Positions 1-6,096 of a stretch of 9,616 nucleotides of DNA are shown here, piece by piece. The position numbers and the translations under genes were made by a program. Origin of the DNA: Deltaproteobacteria bacterium (lineage in GTDB: Bacteria > Myxococcota_A > UBA9042 > DTJE01); the NCBI GenBank assembly GCA_013151875.1, contig JAADHL010000157.1:1-9616 (forward strand). Reading direction: 5' to 3'. The notes beneath the pieces are model-generated. The model did no database searches, was not told the origin of the DNA, and was given only the letters and a program-made list of their open reading frames with translations. Numbering within the stretch: the first letter of the stretch is position 1; the number at the start of each line of letters is the position of its first letter.

Positions 1-1849
1 GGAACAGGTCGGTGGCGCCCGAGGCCCCGCGCGCCGTTCTGTCATAAAGTACGATACCCAGTCGTTGCGTCTGAACCGGTATCCCCTCGCCGTCGTGTTC
101 CGCCTTGAAAACCCTGCCGATCTCGTAAAGACCGAACCTGTCGAAAAGGTTTGCGTTCCTGGCAACCGCGTTCAACAGGTTGGGCGCGAGGTCCGTGCGC
201 ATGGTCCTCAGGTCCGAGGAAATCCAGTTCTTGAGCCGCAGGGGATTATCGGGTTCATATCCGATCCTGGAAAGTACGTCACCGCTGTCAAAGGAATAGG
301 TCATCACCTCGTGCAGGGCGCAAATGCCTGACAGGACTCCCCGCACGCGCGATGCAAGCCGTCGCATCGGGTCGCGAGGCACCAGCACGACAGGGGCCAA
401 CGGCGCGTCCGGGGGCACGCTGTCATAGCCGATCACCCGCCCGACCTCCTCCACCAGGTCCTCTGGTATGGATACGTCCCTCGTGGCCCTGAAACCCGGC
501 ACCCGGACCGTGAAGAGCCCGTCCGCCGTTTCGTTCACGCCGAACTCCAGCCTTTCCAGAATGGAACGGGTCCGCTCACTGGGCACATCGACACCCAGGC
601 GACGCGAAACGTATCCAGGGTCCAGTTCGATGACGACAGGGGCCGGCGGTTGCCCATATACATCGTACACCCGTGATGACGGCTCGGCCCCGGGGCTCAT
701 TTCCATGAGCATGCGGGTGAAGAGGGCCATCGCCTTTTCGGGCAATCCAGGGTCGAGGCTCTTTTCGAAACGGGCCGACGACTCGGTCCTCACGCCGTGC
801 CTGACCGCGGTCCTGCGTATCCTTCCCGGGTGAAAGGTCGCGCATTCCAGCACCACGTCGGTGGTGTCATCCGCTATCTCGCTGTTTTCACCGCCCATCA
901 CGCCCGCCAGGGCCACTCCCCTGTCCGCGTCGGCTATCAGCAGGTCCTCGCCGGTCAATTCGTGGTCCGCGCCGTCGAGGGTCCGGAACGGTTCTTTGTC
1001 GCCGGCCCTGCGAACGCGAATCGTGTCGCCTCCGATGCGCCGCCGGTCAAAGGCATGAGTGGGCTCCCCAAGGGCCAGCATCACGTAGTTCGATATGTCC
1101 ACCACGTTGTTTATCGGACGCATGCCCACGGCCCTCAGGCGCTGCCCCACCCAGAAGGGCGAAGGCTGCACCTTGACGCCCGAATAGCACATGGCCATGT
1201 ACCTCGGGCAGTCGGTGGCGTCGTCCACCGTTACCGTCAGCGGGTCCGCTGCGGCGCATGGAAAGGAGTCATCAAAGGGCTTCAGTTCAAGCCCCAGCAT
1301 GGCGGCCACCTCGCGGGCCACTCCATGATGTCCCCACAGGTCCGGACGATGGGTTATGGACTTGTTGTCCACGTCGAAAACCACGTCGGTGACCTCGAAC
1401 GCTTCGATGAAACGTACGCCCGGCGTCGCGTTCGTCCCAAGGTCGATCACCCCGTCATGGTCGTCGGACAAGCCGGCTTCGCGTTCGGAAAGGACCACCA
1501 CCTCGCTCGAGACGCCGCGAATTTCGACCTTTTTCACCTGTGATCCGCCCGGCAGGACGCAACCCGGCAGGGCCACCGGCGTCAGCATGCCGACCCGAAG
1601 GTTCGGGGCGCCCGATACTCCGGAGACGGCGCGATCGCCCAGGTCCACCTCGATGATCGAAAGCCTGTCGGCATCGGGATGAGGGCCGATGGCTGCAATC
1701 CTGCCGACCAGGACGCCGTCCAGCCCTTCGCCGGTCTTTTGCACTCCCTCCACTTCCGCCACCGTCAGGGTAAAGCGCTGGGCAACCCGCATCGGATCAA
1801 CATCCGCAAGGTCCACGTAATCGGACAGCCAGTTCCACGAGAATTTCAT
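1..1849 (-). CDS. pheT: Phenylalanyl-tRNA synthetase beta subunit, C-terminus cut by window edge
   Basis: PheT pairs with PheS as the cytoplasmic alpha2-beta2 enzyme that charges tRNA-Phe. The frame is open from ATG 1849 to base 1, giving 616 residues of the roughly 800 usual for bacterial PheT. The C-terminal catalytic-like and anticodon-binding domains lie outside. Visible parts are the N-terminal MKFSWNWLSDYV, the EMAP/OB-type tRNA-binding domain at about 40-150 (HPDADRLS 57-64, GAPNLRVG 80-87), the B3/4 editing-type domain at about 210-380 (LAGVMGGENSEIA 314-326, ESSARFEKSLDP 356-367), the B5 domain at about 403-478 (PEDLVEEVGRVIGYD 462-476), and the start of the catalytic-like core (MTYSF). 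The start has a GAGGGG ribosome site about 7 nt upstream and lies 54 bp after pheS. Departures from the common form are DNKSITHRPDLWGHHG (161-176), where NRPD is usual, and VVVLSE (117-122), where GMLCSE is usual. The family call is very secure. Confidence 0.97.
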   Translation of the reverse strand, partial: MKFSWNWLSDYVDLADVDPMRVAQRFTLTVAEVEGVQKTGEGLDGVLVGRIAAIGPHPDADRLSIIEVDLGDRAVSGVSGAPNLRVGMLTPVALPGCVLPGGSQVKKVEIRGVSSEVVVLSEREAGLSDDHDGVIDLGTNATPGVRFIEAFEVTDVVFDVDNKSITHRPDLWGHHGVAREVAAMLGLELKPFDDSFPCAAADPLTVTVDDATDCPRYMAMCYSGVKVQPSPFWVGQRLRAVGMRPINNVVDISNYVMLALGEPTHAFDRRRIGGDTIRVRRAGDKEPFRTLDGADHELTGEDLLIADADRGVALAGVMGGENSEIADDTTDVVLECATFHPGRIRRTAVRHGVRTESSARFEKSLDPGLPEKAMALFTRMLMEMSPGAEPSSRVYDVYGQPPAPVVIELDPGYVSRRLGVDVPSERTRSILERLEFGVNETADGLFTVRVPGFRATRDVSIPEDLVEEVGRVIGYDSVPPDAPLAPVVLVPRDPMRRLASRVRGVLSGICALHEVMTYSFDSGDVLSRIGYEPDNPLRLKNWISSDLRTMRTDLAPNLLNAVARNANLFDRFGLYEIGRVFKAEHDGEGIPVQTQRLGIVLYDRTARGASGATDLF

Positions 1850-1903
1850 CAGGACCCCTCAACTCTCTGTCGCGGCGCATCCCGCGCAACGGGTTTGAAC
1901 ATT

Positions 1904-2911
1904 TCAGAACTGCCTCAGGAACCGAAGGTCGCCCGACATGAGCCACCTGATGTCGTCGATCTCGTATTTCATCATCACCAGCCGCGACAGGCCTACTCCG
2001 AAAGCCCATCCCTCCCACTCGGATGGGTCCAATCCACCGGCCCTTATCACGTTCGGATGCACCAGGCCGCACCCCAGGAACTCGACCCATCCACTGTTTT
2101 TGCAGACGGGACAGCCCTTGCCGCCGCAGACCATGCATCTGAGGTCCAGCTCGAATCCCGGTTCCACGAACGGAAAGTAGCCGGGACGCAGGCGCACCTC
2201 GACCTTGCGGCCGAACACGCCCGCGAGCAACTGGGTCATGGACGACCTCAAGTGCGCGACCGAGACATTGCGGTCGATCATCAAGCCTTCAATCTGGTGG
2301 AAGGTGTGCTCGTGCGAGGCGTCCGTGGCCTCGAAACGATAGACCCTCCCGATGAAGATGGCGCGAAAGGGCGGTTCCAGATTCCGCATGGCCCTGACCT
2401 GGCCGGACGAAGTATGAGTGCGCAGCAGGTTCCCGTCGGTAAGGTAAAACGTGTCCTGAATGTCACGGGCCGGATGATCGGCGGGGATGTTCAGGGACTC
2501 GAAGTTGTGGAATTCGTCCTCGGCCTCCGGGTAGTCCATGACATGGTATCCCATGCCGCGAAACACCTCCTCGACGTCCTCCATGACCTGGGTCAGTGGA
2601 TGCAGACCGCCGGCCGCGGGCTCGATTCCGGGCAGGGTGACGTCCACCCATTCGCCCTCCGTGCTTGCCTCGACTTCGGCGCGTTGCAGTTCGGCGCCCT
2701 TGGAACCAATGGCCTCGACAAGGTCTTTCTTAAGCAGATTCAGGGCCTTTCCACGCAGCTTCCGTTCGTCGGGGGCCAGGTCCTTGAGGCCCTTGAGCAG
2801 GGCGGTCAACCTCCCCTTCTTGCCGAGCCACCGGACCTCGACCTCCTTGAGCGCCGCGCTGGACGCGGCGGCCGCAACTTCCGCCAACGCATCTGATTTC
2901 AGCTCTTCCAT
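1904..2911 (-). CDS. pheS: Phenylalanyl-tRNA synthetase alpha subunit
   Basis: PheS is the catalytic alpha subunit of class II phenylalanyl-tRNA synthetase. The 335-residue length is normal. Residues 1-85 form the charged helical arm expected to be a coiled coil contacting tRNA. The class II core follows: a motif 1 region near 104-125, motif 2 with FRAIFIGRVYRFEATD (182-197) and HTFHQIEGL (202-210), and motif 3 AFGVGLSRLVMM (303-314), ending in DLRFLRQF. A four-cysteine patch (C259, C262, C267, C270) within CMVCGGKGCPVC looks like a metal-binding knuckle; I recall it from many bacterial PheS. ATG 2911 fits the family N-terminus. The only SD-like string is GGGGTGA, about 11-17 nt upstream and next to a hairpin. 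It lies between mnmA and pheT and is probably co-transcribed with both. I see no Phe-rich attenuator leader and no room for a T-box in the 60-bp gap. Confidence 0.98.
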   Translation of the reverse strand: MEELKSDALAEVAAAASSAALKEVEVRWLGKKGRLTALLKGLKDLAPDERKLRGKALNLLKKDLVEAIGSKGAELQRAEVEASTEGEWVDVTLPGIEPAAGGLHPLTQVMEDVEEVFRGMGYHVMDYPEAEDEFHNFESLNIPADHPARDIQDTFYLTDGNLLRTHTSSGQVRAMRNLEPPFRAIFIGRVYRFEATDASHEHTFHQIEGLMIDRNVSVAHLRSSMTQLLAGVFGRKVEVRLRPGYFPFVEPGFELDLRCMVCGGKGCPVCKNSGWVEFLGCGLVHPNVIRAGGLDPSEWEGWAFGVGLSRLVMMKYEIDDIRWLMSGDLRFLRQF

Positions 2912-2922
2912 AAGACAGAGTC

Positions 2923-2942
2923 ACCCCGCCAGACCGCGGGAT
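2923..2942 (-). other. GC-rich hairpin between mnmA and pheS
   Basis: On the minus strand the RNA can form a stem of 7 pairs (ATCCCGC with GCGGGGT, one G-U pair) around a 6-base GGTCTG loop. The 3' arm contains the G-rich string that is the best SD candidate for pheS, so folding could limit ribosome access. This is inference. No U-run follows on the minus strand, so it is not a good intrinsic terminator. The plus strand has ATTTT after it, but no transcript there needs ending. Confidence 0.35.
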
Positions 2943-2971
2943 TTTCGCATGACGCAGGGCTGGTGTCGAGA

Positions 2972-4072
2972 TTACTCGATCCACCCGCCTCCCAGAACCT
3001 GCTCGCGGTCATAGAAGACCGCTGCCTGGCCCGGCGCTACCGAGCTGACAGGGCGTTCGAACAATACCCGAACCCGACCGAGGTTAATTTTTTCCAGATT
3101 AATTTTTTCGACTGCGGCGGACACCCCCTTGTGGCGCGATCTGACCTTCACGGTGACGCTGAGTGATTCGCCTGCATCCACTTGTGCTTCGGCGGCCGGG
3201 TCGAGCCACAGCGTTTGGGCCACGACGCAGTGATCGCTTGCCAGGTCCTCGACGTCGCCCAGCACCACCTGGTTTTTCAACGCATCGATCCTCAACACGT
3301 GCCGCTTCGGCCCACCGCCCAGACCCAGTCCCTTGCGCTGCCCGATGGTGTAGGCGTGTATTCCTCGATGAGTCCCCAGGACATTGCCCTCCTGATCGAC
3401 GAAACGGCCCGGCCCGCCCAGACGTTCGCCGGCCGAGTTCTCGATGTAGGAGACATAGTCGCCGTCCGAAACAAAACATATCTCCTGGCTCTCCGGTTTG
3501 TCGGTCACCGGCAGACCGTTTGCGCGCGCCTTTCGCCTTACTTCGTCCTTTGTCCAGGAACCCACCGGAAGAAGCAGCCTTTTCAGTTCCTCGCGCCCCA
3601 TGGGAAAAAGGAAGTAGGACTGGTCCTTGACTTCGTCCACGGCCCGCAGCAACCGCGCCCGGCCGTCTTTGCCCCGCTCGACGCGCGCGTAATGTCCAGT
3701 GGCGATCCAGTCGGCGTCCAGAGAGCGCATCTTTTCCAGCAGAATGGGAAACTTGAGAAACCGGTTGCACCAGGTGCACGGGGAAGGCGTGCGGCCATCG
3801 AGGTAATCCCTGATGAACGGCTCTATTACCTTGTGTCTGAAGGCGTCCGTCTCTTCAATGACCTCGTGAGGTATCCCCAGGATGCCGCATACAGCCCTGG
3901 CGTCGTTACGGTCGGAAGCGGTGCAGCAACCGCTGGTGCCCTCCAGGGGGCACTGATACAGCCGCATGGAAAGGCCGAAAACATCGTATCCCGCTTCTTT
4001 CAACACCAGGGCCGCGACGGAGCTGTCCACCCCGCCCGACATGCCCACCACTACCTTGCCGCGATTACCCAT
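2972..4072 (-). CDS. mnmA: tRNA-uridine 2-sulfurtransferase MnmA (TrmU)
   Basis: MnmA adenylates and thiolates U34 in the wobble position of tRNA-Lys, -Glu and -Gln, taking sulfur from a cysteine desulfurase relay. The 366 residues are a typical length. Domains: N-terminal PP-loop ATP pyrophosphatase with SGGVDSS at 12-18; the family CC plus DAR segment near 49-60; TPSPCTWCNRFLKF at 95-108, with the predicted nucleophile C102 (C99 makes it a CxxC); ATGHYARV 124-131; DQSYFLF 150-156; the second catalytic cysteine C199 in ESQEICFV; and a C-terminal beta-barrel ending PGQAAVFYDREQVLGGGWIE. ATG 4072 places MGNRGKVVVGMSGGVDSS normally, although upstream SD similarity is poor. It starts the leftward cluster and is followed after 60 bp by pheS. 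Residues 322-331 contain an AT-rich tandem duplication (see repeat entry). Confidence 0.97.
   Translation of the reverse strand: MGNRGKVVVGMSGGVDSSVAALVLKEAGYDVFGLSMRLYQCPLEGTSGCCTASDRNDARAVCGILGIPHEVIEETDAFRHKVIEPFIRDYLDGRTPSPCTWCNRFLKFPILLEKMRSLDADWIATGHYARVERGKDGRARLLRAVDEVKDQSYFLFPMGREELKRLLLPVGSWTKDEVRRKARANGLPVTDKPESQEICFVSDGDYVSYIENSAGERLGGPGRFVDQEGNVLGTHRGIHAYTIGQRKGLGLGGGPKRHVLRIDALKNQVVLGDVEDLASDHCVVAQTLWLDPAAEAQVDAGESLSVTVKVRSRHKGVSAAVEKINLEKINLGRVRVLFERPVSSVAPGQAAVFYDREQVLGGGWIE
3080..3109 (-). repeat. 15-bp AT-rich tandem duplication inside mnmA
   Basis: Two adjacent 15-bp units (plus strand GAGGTTAATTTTTTC then CAGATTAATTTTTTC) match at 13 of 15 bases. Each encodes EKINL, giving EKINLEKINL at MnmA residues 322-331. 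Both differences are at third codon positions and silent (CTC/CTG and AAC/AAT). Only 7 of the 30 bases are G or C, in a gene that is otherwise strongly GC-rich. The site lies in the C-terminal beta-barrel domain, in a stretch before the conserved PGQAAVFYD where I expect a loop. Confidence 0.85.
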
Positions 4073-4185
4073 TCTTGTTGCCCGTCTACTGGGACAGGGA
4101 GGATACGGAACACGCCGTCCGCCGTGGAGCCTAGCCCAATGCGGGTCAGGTAATCAAGCGACGCCGACAGGCTCAAAGGCATCAT
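4051..4185 (-). CDS. Doubtful 44-residue ORF upstream of and overlapping mnmA
   Basis: An ORF from ATG 4185 (second ATG at 4182) to TAG 4053-4051 would encode MMPLSLSASLDYLTRIGLG and so on, 44 residues, ending 22 bases inside mnmA. A GGCGGG string lies just upstream of the start. Its third codon positions are mostly G or C, as in real genes here, which is the only positive coding sign. I recognise no family, signal peptide or membrane segment. It could be a small leader protein whose translation feeds mnmA, the decayed end of a lost gene, or chance. Base composition alone keeps frames open in this DNA, so I rate chance as most likely. Confidence 0.18.
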   Translation of the reverse strand: MMPLSLSASLDYLTRIGLGSTADGVFRILPVPVDGQQEWVIAAR

Positions 4186-4271
4186 CCCGCCAAGGGTTTT
4201 GGCGACATTGACCCACGGCCTGGTTCCTGCTAGTAACTCCAAAGACGGAATCAACGCTTCAGGGAGGCGCC
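4073..4271. promoter_or_regulatory. Divergent intergenic region between mnmA and scoA
   Basis: These 199 bp separate the two divergent clusters and should hold both promoters. For scoA see the separate promoter entry. For mnmA the best match on the minus strand is TTGATT (4157-4152), 18 bp, TAGGCT (4133-4128), which is weak. An imperfect 16-bp palindrome, CACGCCGTCCGCCGTG (4111-4126, six of eight pairs), lies next to the predicted mnmA transcription start and could be an operator; this is speculative. I see no tRNA, riboswitch-like fold or terminator here. Confidence 0.4.
4208..4236 (+). promoter_or_regulatory. Candidate sigma-70 extended -10 promoter for scoA
   Basis: TTGACC (4208-4213) matches five of six bases of the -35 consensus. 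After a 17-bp spacer comes TAGTAA (4231-4236), preceded by TG at 4228-4229 as in extended -10 promoters. The hexamer itself matches only three of six bases. The predicted start is near 4243, giving a leader of about 30 nt that includes the scoA ribosome site. It is the only promoter-like element I see ahead of the seven-gene rightward cluster. Confidence 0.4.
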
Positions 4272-4967
4272 ATGAACAAGGTTTATCCAAGCGCGCAGGC
4301 GGCCATAGAGGACATCCCGGAAAACGCGACCATCGCCGTAGGGGGCTTCGGTCTTTGCGGAAATCCAGAGAATCTCATCAGGGCGCTGGGCGAAAAAGGC
4401 AACAAGGGACTGACCATCATCAGCAACAACTGCGGCATAGACGATGAGGGTCTGGGCATCCTGCTGGGGGCGGGCCAGGTAAAGAAGATGATCTCCACCT
4501 ACGTCGGCGAAAATCAGAACTTCGCGGACCAGTTCCTGTCCGGCGCCCTGGAGGTGGACCTGGTGCCCCAAGGCACGTTCGCTGAACGGCTGCGGGCGGG
4601 CGGCGCCGGGATTCCGGCGTTCTTTACGGCCACTGGCGTGGGTACCGTGGTGGCCGAGGGCAAGGAAATCAGGGAATTCGACGGTCGCGAGTACGTGATG
4701 GAACGCGCGCTTACCGCCCCGTTTGCATTCGTCAAGGCATGGAAGGGCGACAAGCACGGCAACCTCGTCTATCGCAAGACCGCGCGTAACTTCAATCCCA
4801 TGATCGCGACCGCCGGGCGCATCACCATCGCCGAGGTAGAGGAACTGGTCGAGCCCGGCGAACTGGACCCTGACGGGATCCACACCCCCGGCATTTACGT
4901 CCAACGGATCATCAAGGGCGAATTCTACAAGAAGCCGAGGACCGTCAGGCCGCGGCCCGCCGTTTGA
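4272..4967 (+). CDS. scoA: 3-oxoacid CoA-transferase subunit A
   Basis: This is the alpha subunit of a two-subunit family I CoA-transferase (ScoA/AtoD type). Such enzymes move CoA between succinyl- or acetyl-CoA and acetoacetate or a related acid, in ketone-body or short-chain acid metabolism. The 231 residues are normal length. The glycine-rich family signature is VGGFGLCGNPENLI (23-36). Other conserved blocks are SNNCGIDDEGLG (51-62), STYVGEN (75-81), VPQGTFAERLRAGGAGIPAF (98-117), GVGT (122-125), and the C-terminal TIAEVEELVEPGELDPD and HTPGIYVQRI. The start ATG has AGGGAGG four bases upstream (4261-4267). scoB follows after 11 bp with its ribosome site touching this stop codon, so the two subunits are clearly co-translated. 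The exact acyl substrate cannot be read from sequence. AtoD or butyrate/acetoacetate CoA-transferase are alternative names. Confidence 0.93.
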   Translation: MNKVYPSAQAAIEDIPENATIAVGGFGLCGNPENLIRALGEKGNKGLTIISNNCGIDDEGLGILLGAGQVKKMISTYVGENQNFADQFLSGALEVDLVPQGTFAERLRAGGAGIPAFFTATGVGTVVAEGKEIREFDGREYVMERALTAPFAFVKAWKGDKHGNLVYRKTARNFNPMIATAGRITIAEVEELVEPGELDPDGIHTPGIYVQRIIKGEFYKKPRTVRPRPAV

Positions 4968-4974
4968 AGGAGGT
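4967..4974 (+). promoter_or_regulatory. Strong ribosome binding site that sets the scoB start
   Basis: AAGGAGGT begins on the last base of the scoA TGA stop and lies four bases before ATG 4979. This supports ATG 4979 over the in-frame TTG at 4964, which overlaps the scoA stop and would add five residues not typical of the family. Confidence 0.85.
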
Positions 4975-4978
4975 TGAC

Positions 4979-5632
4979 ATGGGACTGACCAAGCAGGAAA
5001 TCACCAAACGCGTGGCGCAGGAGCTTCAGGACGGTTTCTACGTCAACCTCGGCATAGGAATGCCGACGTTGGTCGCCAACTACGTGCCCGAGGGCGTGGA
5101 GGTAGTCTTCCACACCGAAAACGGGATGCTGAGCTATGGGCCCTTCCCATACGAAGGGGACGAGGACGCTGACCTCATCAACGCCGGCAAGCAGACCATC
5201 ACCGAGTTGCCCGGGGCCTCGTATTTCTCCAGCGCCGAGTCCTTCGCGATGATCCGCGGAGGTCACGTGGACCTCACTGTATTGGGCGCTATGCAGGTGT
5301 CCCAGTACGGGGACCTCGCGAACTGGATGATACCCGGCAAGATGGTCAAGGGCATGGGCGGGGCCATGGACCTGGTGGCAGGCGCCAAGAAGGTAATCGT
5401 GACCATGTTCCATACCGCCAAGGGCAATCACAAGATCCTGCCCGAATGTACTCTTCCGCTGACTGGCAAGCGCTGCGTACATCAGATAGTGACCGATTTG
5501 TGCTGCATGGACGTCACCAGGGACGGTCTGCTGCTGACGGAACTGGCCCCAGGCGTAGGCGTGGATGAAGTGCGCGAGGCGACCGGGTGCCCCTTCGAGG
5601 TGGCGTCGGACGTGAAGACCATCAAAATATGA
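4979..5632 (+). CDS. scoB: 3-oxoacid CoA-transferase subunit B
   Basis: This is the beta subunit of the CoA-transferase and carries the catalytic glutamate that forms the enzyme-CoA thioester. From ATG 4979 it has 217 residues, the usual length. Family blocks are YVNLGIGMPTLVANYVPEGV (21-40), FHTENGMLSYGPFP with E47 as the predicted catalytic residue, SAESFAMIRGGHVDLTVLGA, VSQYGDLANWMIPGKMVKGM and GGAMDLVAG. QSENG is the commoner form around the catalytic residue and here it reads HTENG. Together with scoA it makes a complete enzyme. Its TGA stop overlaps the ATG of a 16-codon mini-ORF that leads into ruvX, so translation may continue downstream. Substrate specificity (acetoacetate with succinyl- or acetyl-CoA) is inferred from family only. 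Confidence 0.94.
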   Translation: MGLTKQEITKRVAQELQDGFYVNLGIGMPTLVANYVPEGVEVVFHTENGMLSYGPFPYEGDEDADLINAGKQTITELPGASYFSSAESFAMIRGGHVDLTVLGAMQVSQYGDLANWMIPGKMVKGMGGAMDLVAGAKKVIVTMFHTAKGNHKILPECTLPLTGKRCVHQIVTDLCCMDVTRDGLLLTELAPGVGVDEVREATGCPFEVASDVKTIKI

Positions 5633-5679
5633 CCTCTTCGAAATTCTACTCAAGGCGCTTTTCGGACGACGGCGAATGA
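5629..5679 (+). CDS. 16-codon mini-ORF bridging scoB and ruvX
   Basis: ATG 5629 overlaps the scoB TGA as ATGA (5629-5632). The frame encodes MTSSKFYSRRFSDDGE and stops at TGA 5677-5679, which overlaps the ruvX ATG as a second ATGA (5676-5679). A ribosome ending scoB could restart here and then restart at ruvX, which has only a weak SD of its own. The peptide matches nothing I know. A translational relay is inference, and chance overlap is possible. Confidence 0.3.
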   Translation: MTSSKFYSRRFSDDGE

Positions 5680-6092
5680 TTGTACTTGCGGTCGACCCGG
5701 GAACGGTCCGCTGCGGACTGGCGACATCCGACCCGCTGGGCATCCTGGCCACCCCCATCGGATTTCTGCCGGTAGGCGATGGTTCCGATCTGGCCCAGCG
5801 CATCGTGGACAAGGCCGGTGAACTGGAGGCCGCGACCATCATAATCGGGTATCCGCTCCAGACGGACGGCGCCGAAGGCCCCAGGGCCAAGGCCGTTTCC
5901 AGACTGGCGGACCAGATCCGGGCCCTGACCGACGCCCAGGTGGAACTGGTCGACGAAAGATACACGACCATCGAGGCCCGTGAGCTGTTGCGACAGGCCG
6001 GCCACTCGTCCAGAAAACAGAAGGCCCGCGTGGATTCGGCCGCGGCGGCCGTGCTGTTGCAATCGTGGCTGGACTCGCGGGGCCCGGCCTGA
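5676..6092 (+). CDS. ruvX: RuvX/YqgF family RNase H-fold protein (putative Holliday junction resolvase / pre-16S rRNA nuclease)
   Basis: YqgF/RuvX proteins are small cytoplasmic RNase H-fold proteins linked to Holliday junction resolution and, in E. coli, to processing of the 5' end of 16S rRNA. The length of 138 residues is typical. The acidic active-site pattern is complete: D7 in LAVDPGTVRCGLATSD (4-19), the IIIGYPLQTDGAEGPRAK block (55-72), the hallmark VDERYTTIEARELL (92-105) with D93 and E94, and the C-terminal VDSAAAAVLLQSWLD with D120. The start is ATG 5676 by homology to the usual short N-terminus. SD support is weak, so coupling from upstream is plausible. The ABC ATPase gene starts four bases after its stop. 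The role here is presumably housekeeping and unrelated to the CoA-transferase or biotin genes. Confidence 0.94.
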   Translation: MIVLAVDPGTVRCGLATSDPLGILATPIGFLPVGDGSDLAQRIVDKAGELEAATIIIGYPLQTDGAEGPRAKAVSRLADQIRALTDAQVELVDERYTTIEARELLRQAGHSSRKQKARVDSAAAAVLLQSWLDSRGPA

Positions 6093-6096
6093 GAAC

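Noticed and set aside
797..1543. Plus-strand open frame of 248 codons antisense to pheT.
   Set aside because: It is codon-aligned antisense of pheT and its translation is rich in His, Val and Arg with no recognisable domain. It is an artefact of GC-rich codon use.
1679..2896. Plus-strand open frame of 405 codons antisense to pheS.
   Set aside because: It is the complementary frame of pheS, where stops need rare TTA, CTA or TCA sense codons. It has no family motif, while the minus strand encodes an unmistakable PheS.
2923..2945. Plus-strand hairpin followed by ATTTT as an intrinsic terminator.
   Set aside because: The T-run is too short, and no plus-strand gene upstream needs one. As a minus-strand element it lacks a U-run.
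3182..4153. Plus-strand open frame of 323 codons antisense to mnmA.
   Set aside because: It overlaps most of mnmA, has no motif and has no good ribosome site. MnmA motifs on the other strand are complete.
4073..4271. Possible tRNA or riboswitch in the divergent intergenic region.
   Set aside because: I found no T-loop GGTTCGA-type motif, acceptor pairing or known riboswitch core there.
4964..4978. TTG 4964 as the start of scoB.
   Set aside because: AAGGAGGT would lie inside the coding region. ATG 4979 has ideal SD placement and the family N-terminus MGLTKQEI.
5980..6096. Upstream extension of the ABC ATPase frame into ruvX.
   Set aside because: It would overlap 113 bases of ruvX and add an Arg/Pro-rich N-terminus foreign to the family. 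ATG 6097 fits better.
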